A DNA stretch of 64,000 bases from Hydrogenophilales bacterium 28-61-23 (lineage in GTDB: Bacteria; Pseudomonadota; Gammaproteobacteria; Burkholderiales; Thiobacillaceae): the NCBI GenBank assembly GCA_002281555.1, contig NCGJ01000006.1:1-64000 (forward strand). The letters are read 5' to 3'. The notes beneath the pieces are model-generated. The model did not search any database. It saw only the letters and a program-made list of their open reading frames with translations, and had not been told where the DNA came from. The position numbers and the translations under genes are program-made. This document shows, in pieces, positions 31,601 through 37,533 of the stretch; positions within the stretch are counted from its first letter, which is position 1, and each line of letters starts with the position of its first letter.

Positions 31601-34095
31601 CCGTCGCCGATCAGGGCGTCGGCGTGGTGGTTCATGTCGATCACCGCCACCGAGGCGGAGATGGCCACCTTCTTCTTGTCTTCGGGCTTGTTGGGGTCGC
31701 CCTCTTTCTGGCTGTCCAGGTCGCGCTGATCCACCGCCGCCGAGGTCTCGAAGCTGACGCTCTCCTCGGCCTTGGCCAGCACGCTCAGAGCGCCGGGGGT
31801 GGTGACATGGGCGCCGCCGGCCACCTCAGCCTTGACGTTGTTGTCGTTCTCCACCCAGGCGAAGGCGGCGGACAGGCCCAGCTTGCTGGAGGCGCCGCTG
31901 CGCGAGTCGGTGCTGGGGGCGGCGGCGACGAAGTCGGACAGCTTCTCGAACAGGATCTCGTCCACCGGCTTGGCGCTGGTGATGGCCTCCTGCAGGTCCG
32001 GGCTGCCGGCGGTGCCGGCGGCGGCGGACACCTCGGTCTCGGCCTCGGCCAGGGTGGATTTCACCGCCACTTGGTCGGCGGTGACGTTGCCGCCCAGGCT
32101 GGCGGTGAGGGTGGTGTCGCTGATCAGCACCGAGATGCCGGCGGAGGCGATGCCGTCCTTGAAGGAGCCGCCGCTGGCCGCGACGCCATGTTCTTTCTCG
32201 CCGCTGGCCTCCACGTCCAGGGAACTGGCGCGGGTGATGGTGGCCGCGCTGCCCACAGTGGTTTCCGCCACCTGATTGGCGATACCCACGGCGAAGGAAA
32301 GGTTGGCGTACTTGCTGGCTGACGACGCGGCGTTGCTGAAGGCGCCGGTGTTGACGGTATCGACGTTGACCGAAAGCGTGCTGTCGGCCTGGCTCTTGAG
32401 CGTCATGGCGCCGTCGGAACCCAGAGTGGCGTCGCCGATGTTGACCTTGGCCTGGGAGTCGGTCTCGCCGTAGCCGAAGCCGACCACGGTGCTCATCACC
32501 TTCATGCTGGCGTCGGCGGTGGAATGGGACTCGATGTCCAGCGTGCCCTTGGCGTCGATGCTGGCGCCATCGTCCACCTCGATGGTGGCGTGCGCCTTGG
32601 AGACGGTCAGGTTGGCGCCGATGCGCAGGCTGCCGAGGAAGTCGATGATGGTGTCGCCGTATTCGTTGCCGGTCCACACCCATTTGTCGTTGGCGGTAGC
32701 CTTGATGCTGATGTCGCCACCCTTGATCACCGAATTCTTGATGCTGATCTTGGCGATGGAATCCTCCACCGAGCCGAACGCCGGGGTGGACTGGTTGTCG
32801 GTGGCGGCGATGCTGATCTTGCCGGCGGTCTTGTTGTTGTCGGCGTTGGCCAGCAACTGGCTGCCGTTCTTGATTTCGATGTCCTTGCCGGTGACGCTGA
32901 TGTCGCCGGAATTGCCCTGGGAGGCCAGGGTCTGGTGGTTGGTGCGGGTGTCGGCGGCGGCGCCGATGTTCCGGCTGGACACCACCACGTTGTCCAGGAT
33001 GACCTTCTTGTCGGCGCTGATGGTGACGTTGGCGCCATGGGAGTAGAAATCGTCGCCGCTGCCGCTCCAGGTCAGGTTTTCCGGGTCGATCAGGATCTCG
33101 CCCGCCTGGCCTTGCGTGGCCTTGGCGGACAGGCCGTTGCCGTGCAAGTTCACGTCATGCTTGGCGGAGAACTCGACGAAACCGCCGTCGCCGTCGCCAC
33201 CGCCCTCGCCGGCATCGGCGGAAACCGAGCCGGTCGCCGCCAGCGTGGAGTTGCGCTCGGCCATCACCGTCACCGAGCCGCCATCGGCATTCGCGCCGAC
33301 GCCATCGGCAGAGACCTGCCCCGCCACCGTGATGTCTTCCGCCGCGACGATGCGGATCACGCCGCCGTCCATCCGCACGTCCGCCGCCGTCGCCATGCCC
33401 TCGACATTGACCAGATCGGCGAAGGCGACCCGGGCTTTGCCGCCGGCGAATACTTTGGCGCCGGTCGCGACTTCGACATTGCCGCCGGCCAGCGTCACCG
33501 CGTCGGCGGCGTTGATGCGGCCCTTCACCAGCACCAGGCCGGTCTGGCTGAGCGGTATATGCCCCGATAAGGCCTGAGCCGTGGCGGCATCGTCGATCAT
33601 GCCAGCCGGATTCACCAGCCGATCCATGAACGCGGCCGTCGGCGTGGCCAGGGTCAGGCTGCCGACATTGAGCACGCCGCCGGCGCCTACCACCACGCCA
33701 TACGGGTTGAAAAAGAACACGTTGCCGCCGATCTGGCCGTTCTTGTAAGAGTTGACCAGGCCGTTGATGTCAGAACGCGCGCCATGCACCAGGTTGAGCA
33801 GGTTGCTGGTGCCTGCCGGCAGGTACAGGTTGGCCGTATAGCCGGCGTCCAGACTGAAGGTGTGGAAGGAGTTGTAGGCGTTGGCGCCACGTATCGTCTG
33901 CGTCGTGATGTCGGTTACCGCGCCGTTGACCGATACCTGGGTCTGGGTGCGGCCGTCGATGACGATGGAATTGGCCTGCGCGCCGACGCTGGGCAGGCAG
34001 ACCAGCGCGGAAATCATGCCCGCGTTGAACCAGGCGCAACGACGCAGCACGCACAAATATTGATGACGCAAAAAACCCAACGCGGCGTAACTCAT
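19618..34095 (-). CDS. Giant TpsA exoprotein, LktA-type filamentous adhesin
   Basis: About 4,825 residues, one of the largest kinds of bacterial protein. The start at 34095 (MSYAALGFLRHQYL) is chosen because AAGGAG lies 6 nt upstream; the frame is open further up without a better start. An extended signal peptide ends near VGAQANS. The TPS secretion domain follows with ANAYNSFHTFSLDAG, NPYGVVVGAGGVLNVGSL and similar blocks. The middle is a beta-helix built from many degenerate units of about 60 residues of the form VGISGSxxxNxIxxxTxAxIxxxTV. A segment coded at roughly 24,080-24,850 is an alanine-rich coiled coil. Two cysteine pairs (DCNDVDC, DCFWGVC) lie in the last third. Similar to leukotoxin LktA-family adhesins; likely surface attachment or biofilm. 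Confidence 0.93.
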   Translation of the reverse strand: MSYAALGFLRHQYLCVLRRCAWFNAGMISALVCLPSVGAQANSIVIDGRTQTQVSVNGAVTDITTQTIRGANAYNSFHTFSLDAGYTANLYLPAGTSNLLNLVHGARSDINGLVNSYKNGQIGGNVFFFNPYGVVVGAGGVLNVGSLTLATPTAAFMDRLVNPAGMIDDAATAQALSGHIPLSQTGLVLVKGRINAADAVTLAGGNVEVATGAKVFAGGKARVAFADLVNVEGMATAADVRMDGGVIRIVAAEDITVAGQVSADGVGANADGGSVTVMAERNSTLAATGSVSADAGEGGGDGDGGFVEFSAKHDVNLHGNGLSAKATQGQAGEILIDPENLTWSGSGDDFYSHGANVTISADKKVILDNVVVSSRNIGAAADTRTNHQTLASQGNSGDISVTGKDIEIKNGSQLLANADNNKTAGKISIAATDNQSTPAFGSVEDSIAKISIKNSVIKGGDISIKATANDKWVWTGNEYGDTIIDFLGSLRIGANLTVSKAHATIEVDDGASIDAKGTLDIESHSTADASMKVMSTVVGFGYGETDSQAKVNIGDATLGSDGAMTLKSQADSTLSVNVDTVNTGAFSNAASSASKYANLSFAVGIANQVAETTVGSAATITRASSLDVEASGEKEHGVAASGGSFKDGIASAGISVLISDTTLTASLGGNVTADQVAVKSTLAEAETEVSAAAGTAGSPDLQEAITSAKPVDEILFEKLSDFVAAAPSTDSRSGASSKLGLSAAFAWVENDNNVKAEVAGGAHVTTPGALSVLAKAEESVSFETSAAVDQRDLDSQKEGDPNKPEDKKKVAISASVAVIDMNHHADALIGDGAVISAGGALNVNAQTIISPFWSQWSQLIGQFKTMDWNSADAWYKLGQAVYDVAGDPINATSWTQTAVESEKLAFAGAVDFFTLDHKATARIGDADINAGAAPITGAQDVSVVATASQGILNLVGVPEFDPTAAPGTNSNSGTAGFGGSYHQFNLSGGSDASIAAGAQVRADDVVALADTSFDQVTVTETVGKAGKVSINGAFSLVDTDLHTVAQIGAGGGMSANDVLVKAEDDSLVINVAGGVARSQSVGIGFSVAINELDREVRAVIGNRVTESASGGSLTASGNLLLDAHAGGTQGAFTVAGSGPAGQDDPNAKGGDGAKTNAKDTGQQGKSGVGISAAASVNLVNDTTAASIADLTSVTVSGTGASAVAVDKDADGTAETTIDLAKGLSAKARNDALNIAGAGSLTVALDKSAGLAGAFTWNQLVKDTRATIQGTTVTVNNGGVNLDAENSKAMWSISASGSGGDKVGIAGSVAYSTIDNVTEAAIDNANVDADSTVILDAKDDSDIRSVAGSASYGGKAGVGAAVAISTVDSDTTARISGAGKTVNGDAGVSATATNDNSIVAVAAAVGASQGVAASGAVTWNVISNKTEATLSGASVTSSGNAVNLDADDTADISAISGNAAISTGSGSVGISGSYNEIDNETYARATGGSISGTSVRLEATEDATIEAIAAGGSGSSKVAVSGSLGVNTIGNITEASTSGTTLNTAGDATVRAADNSDIFSVTGAVGAAGNGAVGASGSYNHIGSTVTAAISGGTVDAANVLVDAERAAYMEVWAVAGTAAGTAGFAGSIALNDIGGVTTASISGGADVEASGNAMVTAQSDDVIEAIAGGISITGTASGAGAIAFNNVHADTLAQVTGANTQVTGLGNGGLAQVDNGELDALTGLPSDHPLSGRQQKDNIRGAAVVASSTAQVENFAFSGSGGGSASVAGTVSVAMMTGYTSAEVTDDAKLNTSFGNTEQEARVAAYHHDNLWSVSGGGAIGGDAGVGGAMDTLIGSHITTAEVRGATVQGRKAVTVDAGSTLEIAQKVIGLGVGGYAGLSGSIGLILVEGKTQALVWDGDLNSKGDLTVEATSETDAEILAGAVSLSGVAGIGLTGTVSVYDQTTQAIVGDGSNLNANQTTRIKADNNTEQNVIAGTASAAGGVGIAGTVNVAVIKGTTQSVFGAKSDAGQAASQINVDAGYGGTQQDVVIEAADTTHIDNYLGGLGIGLGGAGVGAAVDVVMVNNGASAEVRSGTVRADRDITVQADTERMLDSFTIAAAGGSTVGISGAVSVLTAGSRPDSDADSEVGTSVGEIARYVSANAFGNQMDSDAGGTSASRDAANAARAKADVDDDMNAPAAAASARAYVASGTSLDAGRDVAITANNGTDADAIAVGVAVSGGFSLGGGVALAFVDDKTEAEASGVIKAGRNVTVQAGDGPVNDTQGLQLDVGDIHINQRTAASKLIAFAGGGGVVGLGASVAIQDKTSKATAKVGNNADITAYGTAAADPGGASGLITIDAGIQHDLESTAFGAAVGLGGIGAALAYTTLDGDAEALVGNGVHLTGKALDVHGHSKTDSDVSATAAAGGLFSGAGADADAEDTSSAKARIGDNAVIRTQAGLAQVRADVDPVAKAQALGVAVSASISIGVSLADATVETRAEAGTGSNVDVIANAMTVQAETRLRGKTAETDATAGAGGALLGAGASEANSIVRTDTVAEVGADNEIFVTGEFKVDANSDTYADADVTGINVGLLAAGGNTAKAKTDTETYASVGDNATVTAGAVKVKADGNDRLRASTLAGAGGLGVLVASLAETEADSKTQARLGKDAETGVTVVGGTVVADTVNIDAVQHINFDATADSTSAAAVGASGARAVNDIDSRTLAAIGQNMTVSAHELFSARAGNHIDKSTADAGGYQVDSGSGGVLNAAAARSQSSIRNDAQVTLGQDALIGVNNPALNQVLDNNGRLVNVPVNGLLEMAAWNDVAVYDRVRLDSGGAIAIARAESSIDNVSTAGVSVGEDAGLLSDGNIELSARTDTVVQTRAHSKTYGLAGAAEGDTRATITADQAVRIGSGAFIEAQESVYLMAGADRTQTNQLDADAETRLWNRTAVPIETDPEALGRVVQHNDVTVASGAQLRAVRDGYLTTSEGTHKARGYGEGTDLYREALSAIGEFFGADTSSLKITGGSSYDNANLSAPAGGPSSRVDVEGSVQAGIWNHQWITVAADGSITSSEALNGIASKSDGQNVADLLQQEIKKIEDAAAIKQAQYNNFKGGSAAAAAIEAQAAAAAQYNAAQQDLTQANLVKNNVQGFVDTARNASSSATAAAAAAANAADLAADQAASNTGGTTAAVRVAAAAGATASAASAANAGAANTAATLAETEASNLTQAANATSDPTAKAYLQTMANAANNAAGKARAVATAAAAEAAVLANSSSTPEARAAAAQATANAVAAADAAAKSAAVVAASDAETTASQAVSQATSWLGTANTQLAKANSDLAAAQNANGSSDAALGMYADAQFLSTQLSQLQGATDVDFVDIGASGDIITARSGNVHVTGKALTGGGDLSAPGDAKIEIRNQSSRFMRVNADLLIPDEGGGQVTFNGMRVSSAADVNQRNAVGQSTSVDITDALNTDKPLILVENSNSLDSGNSGGPAQLWIYGNVTNLGGEAKATSHGTLRVAGNISAETVNLATGGDFIKTWTPGYTHQGGDPVARLGNLPNQREATKSDYAQNGLPDCNDVDCGSTIAGNNVYISADKLNINGLIQAGLPERGLIIDNALLAKPNADNSALTNTQAIDAARAAWLASPDTAARYIDLTNPTADGIADSGDIKLRYDAQFDRLELADVRMGGGHMELFGDIFSTGNGELRVMDGYGRINIANNTGYDLAVGRLDTGPGVEGLIRITDTARDQSGNYRGAGNTPLVTEITRVNGVATTKTNTGAGGDMQVVATSSDNDGRSTRFNPMADRRFNWINGQTTNWERTESYETKTTWGADWLGRDPGQQPSSVTPASQTYTARVSGDWLSIVPTQGADYLLDYSNATSPEVKTNLPTTSRKADCFWGVCHSRIYTSSEKYSWSQYEHYQHSLNASKDVAVTFTGHDTSQVRVDSAGQLLFSGLVRSLAGDITLNADQGMGSLNPDARLLGQEIKLTASAGAIGSAAAPVRVELVNGGAVTASGRDGVALATSRGDLVINSVMAALGDVNLSADGHIRTTGAGTSVTGKNVSLVSLNGGIHGLMDSLALQVETLGDDGVLSARAVGDIRLQEATGDMRLRQVASVTGDVHLTTPGRLLDANTVEQVDKKTSDELLALWKEMSLNGDEAEDARDRSLEIQAARLKQEYEAYFRMRNLHRLDDGSYTAAAYDPGYAFHTTTVQASVLKSVNNWTDADVARYESEQTAAYHAAQARFGAGGYVVNFAPTLTAAETAALSEGASWTDAQLANGLASGLFRPVSDTDLRVEDANVIGRHVTLNAQTGIGMQRATPAVITLDANGLLSDDDKLILLTAERKDITPDGNGQVSVAQFEDVDVTVSGVLNANTTSGSALLGSEVDLTVGQVSAPDEVRIKTGAGIAGVAGKTHITAARAILEAGSGDLGSAITPILIELPDTGQLTARAGQDMFVRELTGDMTLESVFAKGSVNLAATGSIVEAVADRKLDVRGDSVSLIAGDTIGRPGGDNALDVAVDAQGRLDANAPNGIYLRATGGSGQLGDITTHGDFSLSIANGGMKVVGQVQADASVQLGADDDIEFAGGSVHSDGPVTIQAGLDGSGNVLGSAQVGPDVVAGGDVFISAPDAIGGNSPLEVDTDGSLELQGRLIDVAMQPITPGNPAELWVTGLNGTMAQEANLDIRGASEVVLHTLVTGNGLVTTDSANLRVLQGHVGDWVSFHTPHFNARIDHLDRNPPPGMDVRGFTLDGDFDIALTPVVAYVGAYVVNQNPRRIVESNPGGYVDRTNGESLRTQQGQPLVLGAFNAIDIGAPASGDLVTLDPLLMNEEELMADE
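24080..24850 (-). other. Alanine-rich coiled-coil segment within the TpsA adhesin
   Basis: The codons here read almost entirely Ala with spaced Gln, Asn, Asp, Glu and Thr (AAAAAIEAQAAAAAQY, ATAAAAAAANAADLA, VATAAAAEAAVL). This predicts long helices inside a protein that is otherwise beta-helix. It may be a hinge or oligomerisation stalk. Confidence 0.7.
28980..30240 (-). repeat. Degenerate 60-residue repeats of the TpsA beta-helix
   Basis: Successive units share the frame xDIxAVAGxxGxxxxxGVxGSxxxNxIxxxTxAxIxGxTV (for example at VGIAGSVAYSTIDNVTEAAI, VAVSGSLGVNTIGNITEAST and VGASGSYNHIGSTVTAAI). They are similar at protein level but diverged in DNA, so this is an old amplification rather than recent tandem duplication. 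Confidence 0.75.
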
Positions 34096-34179
34096 GACCA
34101 TCTCCTTGGCCTCGAAAAAGCGTGAGGCGCGACTCTGTTTGATATCTCTAATCAGAGCATCCGGGGCGGTCGCAAGGAA

Positions 34180-34195
34180 TACGCAAAAGTGCGTA
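34180..34195. promoter_or_regulatory. Perfect palindrome upstream of tpsA
   Basis: TACGCA-AAAG-TGCGTA: two perfect 6-bp arms with a 4-bp spacer, centred about 92 bp before the tpsA start. A candidate regulator-binding site for the tpsA-tpsB transcript; no known family is assigned. Confidence 0.45.
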
Positions 34196-34282
34196 GACAG
34201 GGCGAATTGGGCTGGTATGAAGCCACCAAATGACAGCAAACAGGTTTGGCGACTGCCCGGCGGGCGGCGGCAACCTTTAACA

Positions 34283-34533
34283 AACCCGATTAGCAAGCTG
34301 CCTCAGCCAGCATGGAAATCAGGCTGCGGTTCCCGCCGCGAGAAGGAATGTCGGCAAAGGATTGCCGACCTACGAGGAGGTAGCCGTAGTCGTAGGGCGG
34401 CAATACCCGCAAGGGGCACGCCGGATTCGTAAGGCGCTAAAGCGCCAACGACTCCGCTGCACCTTGCCGCCGCCACACTCAAACTGCTTTTTTGGCTGGC
34501 GGCGCTTAGCTGAGGCAGCTTGCCTATCGGGTT
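34283..34533. mobile_element. MITE-like element, 251 bp with 24-bp terminal inverted repeats
   Basis: Left arm 34283-34306 (AACCCGAT to GCCTCAG) and right arm 34510-34533 match as inverted repeats at 22 of 24 bases. The interior has no convincing gene but several small palindromes (TGTCGGCAA-AGGAT-TTGCCGACC type, and GGCGCTAAAGCGCC). It lies about 190 bp upstream of tpsA and ends about 340 bp before the peptide-transporter promoter. Non-autonomous mobility is an inference from structure only. Confidence 0.5.
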
Positions 34534-34764
34534 AACAAAAGTTGCCTTTCCGAAACAACAATTGCTCGAAGCATTGCATCGGCGCTCGGCGTAGCGCTTG
34601 TCCGCACCATTCCCGCGCGGCTCCGGGTCGATCTTTTCGACGCCGATCTAACAAACATCCGGAAATGCGCCCGTTGCAGGCCTCGGCATGCCGTTGTGTT
34701 GCCCGGCTCAGACGCTTGTAAGCATAAGTTGTCATTTTTAATTACAAATGACCGAATTCGCCCA

Positions 34765-34771
34765 TGGTGCA
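34765..34771 (+). promoter_or_regulatory. TGGTGCA half-site upstream of the sigma-54 promoter
   Basis: One arm of the NtrC-type dyad (TGCACC-N5-GGTGCA), about 110 bp before the -24 element. The second arm is not well conserved (GTGCGC nearby), so NtrC binding is only a possibility. Confidence 0.25.
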
Positions 34772-34874
34772 GACCGCCATCGCGTAGTGCGCATCTCAGG
34801 CGGCATGGGCGGAAACAATGCCGGCCAAAAAGCCATTAACCATACATAACAATTACTTATATTAATTATTCCAG

Positions 34875-34891
34875 TTGGCACAGGGATTGCT
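34875..34891 (+). promoter_or_regulatory. Sigma-54 promoter of the peptide ABC transporter operon
   Basis: TTGGCACAGGGATTGCT matches the -24/-12 consensus at nearly every position, with GG at 34877-34878, ten bases, and GC at 34889-34890. The expected start of transcription lies near 34902, leaving a leader of about 40 nt with AGGAG before the ATG at 34944. The surrounding 60 bp is AT-rich. Confidence 0.8.
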
Positions 34892-34943
34892 AAATGAGTT
34901 CGGACACCATTGAAAAACCTGTATCAATTGTTAGGAGAACGCG

Positions 34944-36584
34944 ATGTCTGAACTGTCTCACAAGGACAAACTTGCCAATGTTCTAGCCGCCGGGATGAAC
35001 CGCCGCGGCTTCATGAAACTGATGGGCGCCGGGGCCGGCTTGGCCGCGGGCAGCGCCATCCTGGGCGGTTCCATGGTGCAGGACGCCATGGCCGCCGCGC
35101 CGAAGCGGGGCGGCACCATCAAGCTGGCCTGGGTCGACGCGGTGGATACCCTGGACCCCCACTTCACCGCCTCCCTGGGTTCGGTGAAGATCCTCAACAA
35201 CATCTTCAACGGCCTGCTCAAGGTGGCCTACGACGGCAAGAAGGTGTCCTTCGTGCCGGACCTGGCCGAGAAGTGGGAGATGCCGGACGACAAGACCCAC
35301 GTGTTCAAGCTGCGCAAGGGCGTCAAGTTCCACAATGGCGACTCCTGTGATGCCGCCGCCGTGAAATGGAGCCTGGAGCGGGTCAAGGATCCGGCGGTCG
35401 GCTCGCCCCACGCCTGGAAGTTCGAGACCCTGGCCGGCATCGACATCGTCGACGAAACCATCATCCGCATGCGCTTCTCCAAGCCCTACGCCTTCCTGCC
35501 GGTGGCATTGACCGGCAGCACCGGCCGCGCTGGCACCATCGTCAGCAAGCGCGCCGTGGAGCAGTACGGCAAGGCCTTCGGCCGCAACCCGGTGGGCACC
35601 GGGCCGTTCAAGTTCGCCGGCTGGCGCGAGAACGAATCCATCACCCTGGAGCGCAACCCGGACTACTTCGAGCCGGGCCTGCCCTATCTCGACGGCGTGC
35701 AGATCCTGCTCATCAAGGAGCCCACCGCCGCCGTGGCGGCCATGATGGCAGGCCAGGTGGACGGCATGAGCCTGTCACCGTTCCAGTTCATCCCGCAACT
35801 GAAGTCCAACCCCTCGCTCAAGGTCTACGGCGAGGTGGAGGGCAACTACAGCTTCGTGGCCATGAACAACCGTCGCGCCCCCTTCGACGACCCCATGCTG
35901 CGCAAGGCCGTGGCCTTCGCCATCGACCGCCAGGCCATCGTCAAACAGGGCTATTTCGGCGAAGCGATTCCGGCCTACAGCCCGATTTCGCCGCCCATGG
36001 CCGGCTTCTACGACAAGAACATCGCCAAGACCGGGCGCGGCCAGTTCTTCGACCTGAAGCGGGCCATGGAATACCGCAAACAGGCCAAGGTCCAGGGCGA
36101 GATCAATCCGGTCTACATCGTCAGCCAGGGCTTCACCGGCTCCGGCGGCAGCGGCACCCGCAACTCCCAGTTGCTGCTACCCATGCTGGAGAAGATCGGC
36201 ATCAAGCCGAAGATCGAGCTGCTGGACCGGGCGGTGTGGACCAAGCGGCGCAACGGCGGCGACTTCGACATGTACGACGAGGCCTGGATCGCCGACCTGG
36301 ACCCGGACGAGACCATCTATCCCGAGTGGCACAGCGGCAAGCCCTGGAACTTCGCCGGCTACAGCAACAAGGAGTTCGACAAGTACATCTCCGAGGCCCA
36401 GGACACCCTCAACCAGGCCACGCGCAAGAAGCTGTACGACAAGGCCGAGGATCTGATCATGGCCGACGCGCCCCTGGCTATGCTGGCCCACATGAAGGTG
36501 TTCAAGGTGCTGAGCAAGCGGGTGCAGGGCTTCCAGTACATCCCGGTGGATCTGCTCAACCTGCACTCGGTCTGGCTGGGCTGA
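34944..36584 (+). CDS. Peptide ABC transporter substrate-binding protein (Tat-exported)
   Basis: 546 residues of the SBP_bac_5 (DppA/OppA/nickel) family. A twin-arginine signal lies at residues 18-28 (MNRRGFMKLMG), followed by a hydrophobic stretch and a cleavage region near DAMAAAPKRGG. Family blocks are TLDPHFTASLGS, NIFNGLLK, VFKLRKGVKFHNGD and GTGPFKFAGWRENESITLERNPDYF. Tat export suggests folding before export, which occurs in several members. First gene of an operon led by a sigma-54 promoter. The ligand is likely a small peptide or glutathione-like compound given the gamma-glutamyltransferase-like gene downstream. Confidence 0.92.
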   Translation: MSELSHKDKLANVLAAGMNRRGFMKLMGAGAGLAAGSAILGGSMVQDAMAAAPKRGGTIKLAWVDAVDTLDPHFTASLGSVKILNNIFNGLLKVAYDGKKVSFVPDLAEKWEMPDDKTHVFKLRKGVKFHNGDSCDAAAVKWSLERVKDPAVGSPHAWKFETLAGIDIVDETIIRMRFSKPYAFLPVALTGSTGRAGTIVSKRAVEQYGKAFGRNPVGTGPFKFAGWRENESITLERNPDYFEPGLPYLDGVQILLIKEPTAAVAAMMAGQVDGMSLSPFQFIPQLKSNPSLKVYGEVEGNYSFVAMNNRRAPFDDPMLRKAVAFAIDRQAIVKQGYFGEAIPAYSPISPPMAGFYDKNIAKTGRGQFFDLKRAMEYRKQAKVQGEINPVYIVSQGFTGSGGSGTRNSQLLLPMLEKIGIKPKIELLDRAVWTKRRNGGDFDMYDEAWIADLDPDETIYPEWHSGKPWNFAGYSNKEFDKYISEAQDTLNQATRKKLYDKAEDLIMADAPLAMLAHMKVFKVLSKRVQGFQYIPVDLLNLHSVWLG

Positions 36585-37531
36585 TGTTCCAGGCTACCTC
36601 CGCCAAGCTAGCCCAGACCCTGCTGGTGCTGCTCATCGTCTCGGCGGCCAGCTTCGCTTTTCTGAAGCTGGCGCCGGGCGATCCGGTCAGCATCATGCTG
36701 GGCTCGGACTATTCCCAGTCCTCCTACGACCAGATCACCCGGGAGCTGGGCCTGGACCAGCCCCTGGTCACCCAGTACGGGCGCTGGCTGGCCGATTTCG
36801 TGCGCGGCGACTGGGGCACCTCCTACATCACCAACCAGGACATCTTCGAGCTGGCGGTGGTGCAGGCCCTGCCGGTGACGCTGACGCTGGCGGCGCTGTC
36901 GTTGCTGATCGCGCTGCTGATCGGCATCCCGACCGGCGTGCTGGCGGCCCTGTACCGCAACAGCTGGATCGACGTGGCGGCCACCACGCTGGCCATCGGC
37001 GGCAACGCCTTCCCCAGTTTTTATCTGGGCATCCTCCTGATCTGGCTGTTCGGCGTCGATCTGGGCTGGTTCCCGGTACTGGGCTTCGTCGCGCCCTGGG
37101 AAGATTTCTGGCTCGGTTTGTGGCACCTGACCCTACCGGCGATCACGCTGGGCGCCTGGTATGTCGGCCTGATCGCGCGCATCACCCGTTCCAGCCTGCT
37201 GGAGGTATTGGGCCAGCCCTACATCCTGGCCGCCAAGGCCCGGGGTGAGCCGGCCTGGCGCGTGGTCTGGGTGCATGGCATGCGCAACGTGCTGATGCCG
37301 CTGGTCACCGTGATCGGCCTGCAACTGGGCGGCATGCTGCGGGGCGCGGTGATGACCGAGGTGGTGTTCGCGCTGCCCGGCCTCGGCATGATGATCACCA
37401 CGGCGGTGCTCAACCGCGAATACATCGTGGTCCAGGCCGGCATCATGATCACCGGCCTGCTCTTCGTCGCGGTCAATCTGGCCGTCGACCAGACCTATCA
37501 ATTCCTCGACCCACGCCTTCGGAGACGCTAG
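36584..37531 (+). CDS. Peptide ABC transporter permease (DppB type)
   Basis: 315 residues, inner-membrane permease. The N-terminal FLKLAPGDPVSIMLG and RELGLDQPLVTQYGRWLADFVRGDWGTSY are characteristic of DppB-type proteins. Six membrane segments are expected. The EAA-like loop that contacts the ATPase is ILAAKARGEPAWRVVWVHGMRNVLMPLV. The ATG overlaps the upstream stop (TGATG). Confidence 0.93.
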   Translation: MFQATSAKLAQTLLVLLIVSAASFAFLKLAPGDPVSIMLGSDYSQSSYDQITRELGLDQPLVTQYGRWLADFVRGDWGTSYITNQDIFELAVVQALPVTLTLAALSLLIALLIGIPTGVLAALYRNSWIDVAATTLAIGGNAFPSFYLGILLIWLFGVDLGWFPVLGFVAPWEDFWLGLWHLTLPAITLGAWYVGLIARITRSSLLEVLGQPYILAAKARGEPAWRVVWVHGMRNVLMPLVTVIGLQLGGMLRGAVMTEVVFALPGLGMMITTAVLNREYIVVQAGIMITGLLFVAVNLAVDQTYQFLDPRLRRR

Positions 37532-37533
37532 CC

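Noticed and set aside
20359..32322. Long open frames on the + strand opposite the tpsA gene (up to about 970 codons).
   Set aside because: They are antisense to a continuous giant gene, with Gly/Ala/His/Arg-rich translations typical of GC-rich shadow frames and no domain signatures.
34096..34296. Upstream extension of tpsA by 67 codons.
   Set aside because: It begins inside the MITE-like element and lacks a signal for translation; the ATG at 34095 has a proper Shine-Dalgarno and starts a normal signal peptide.
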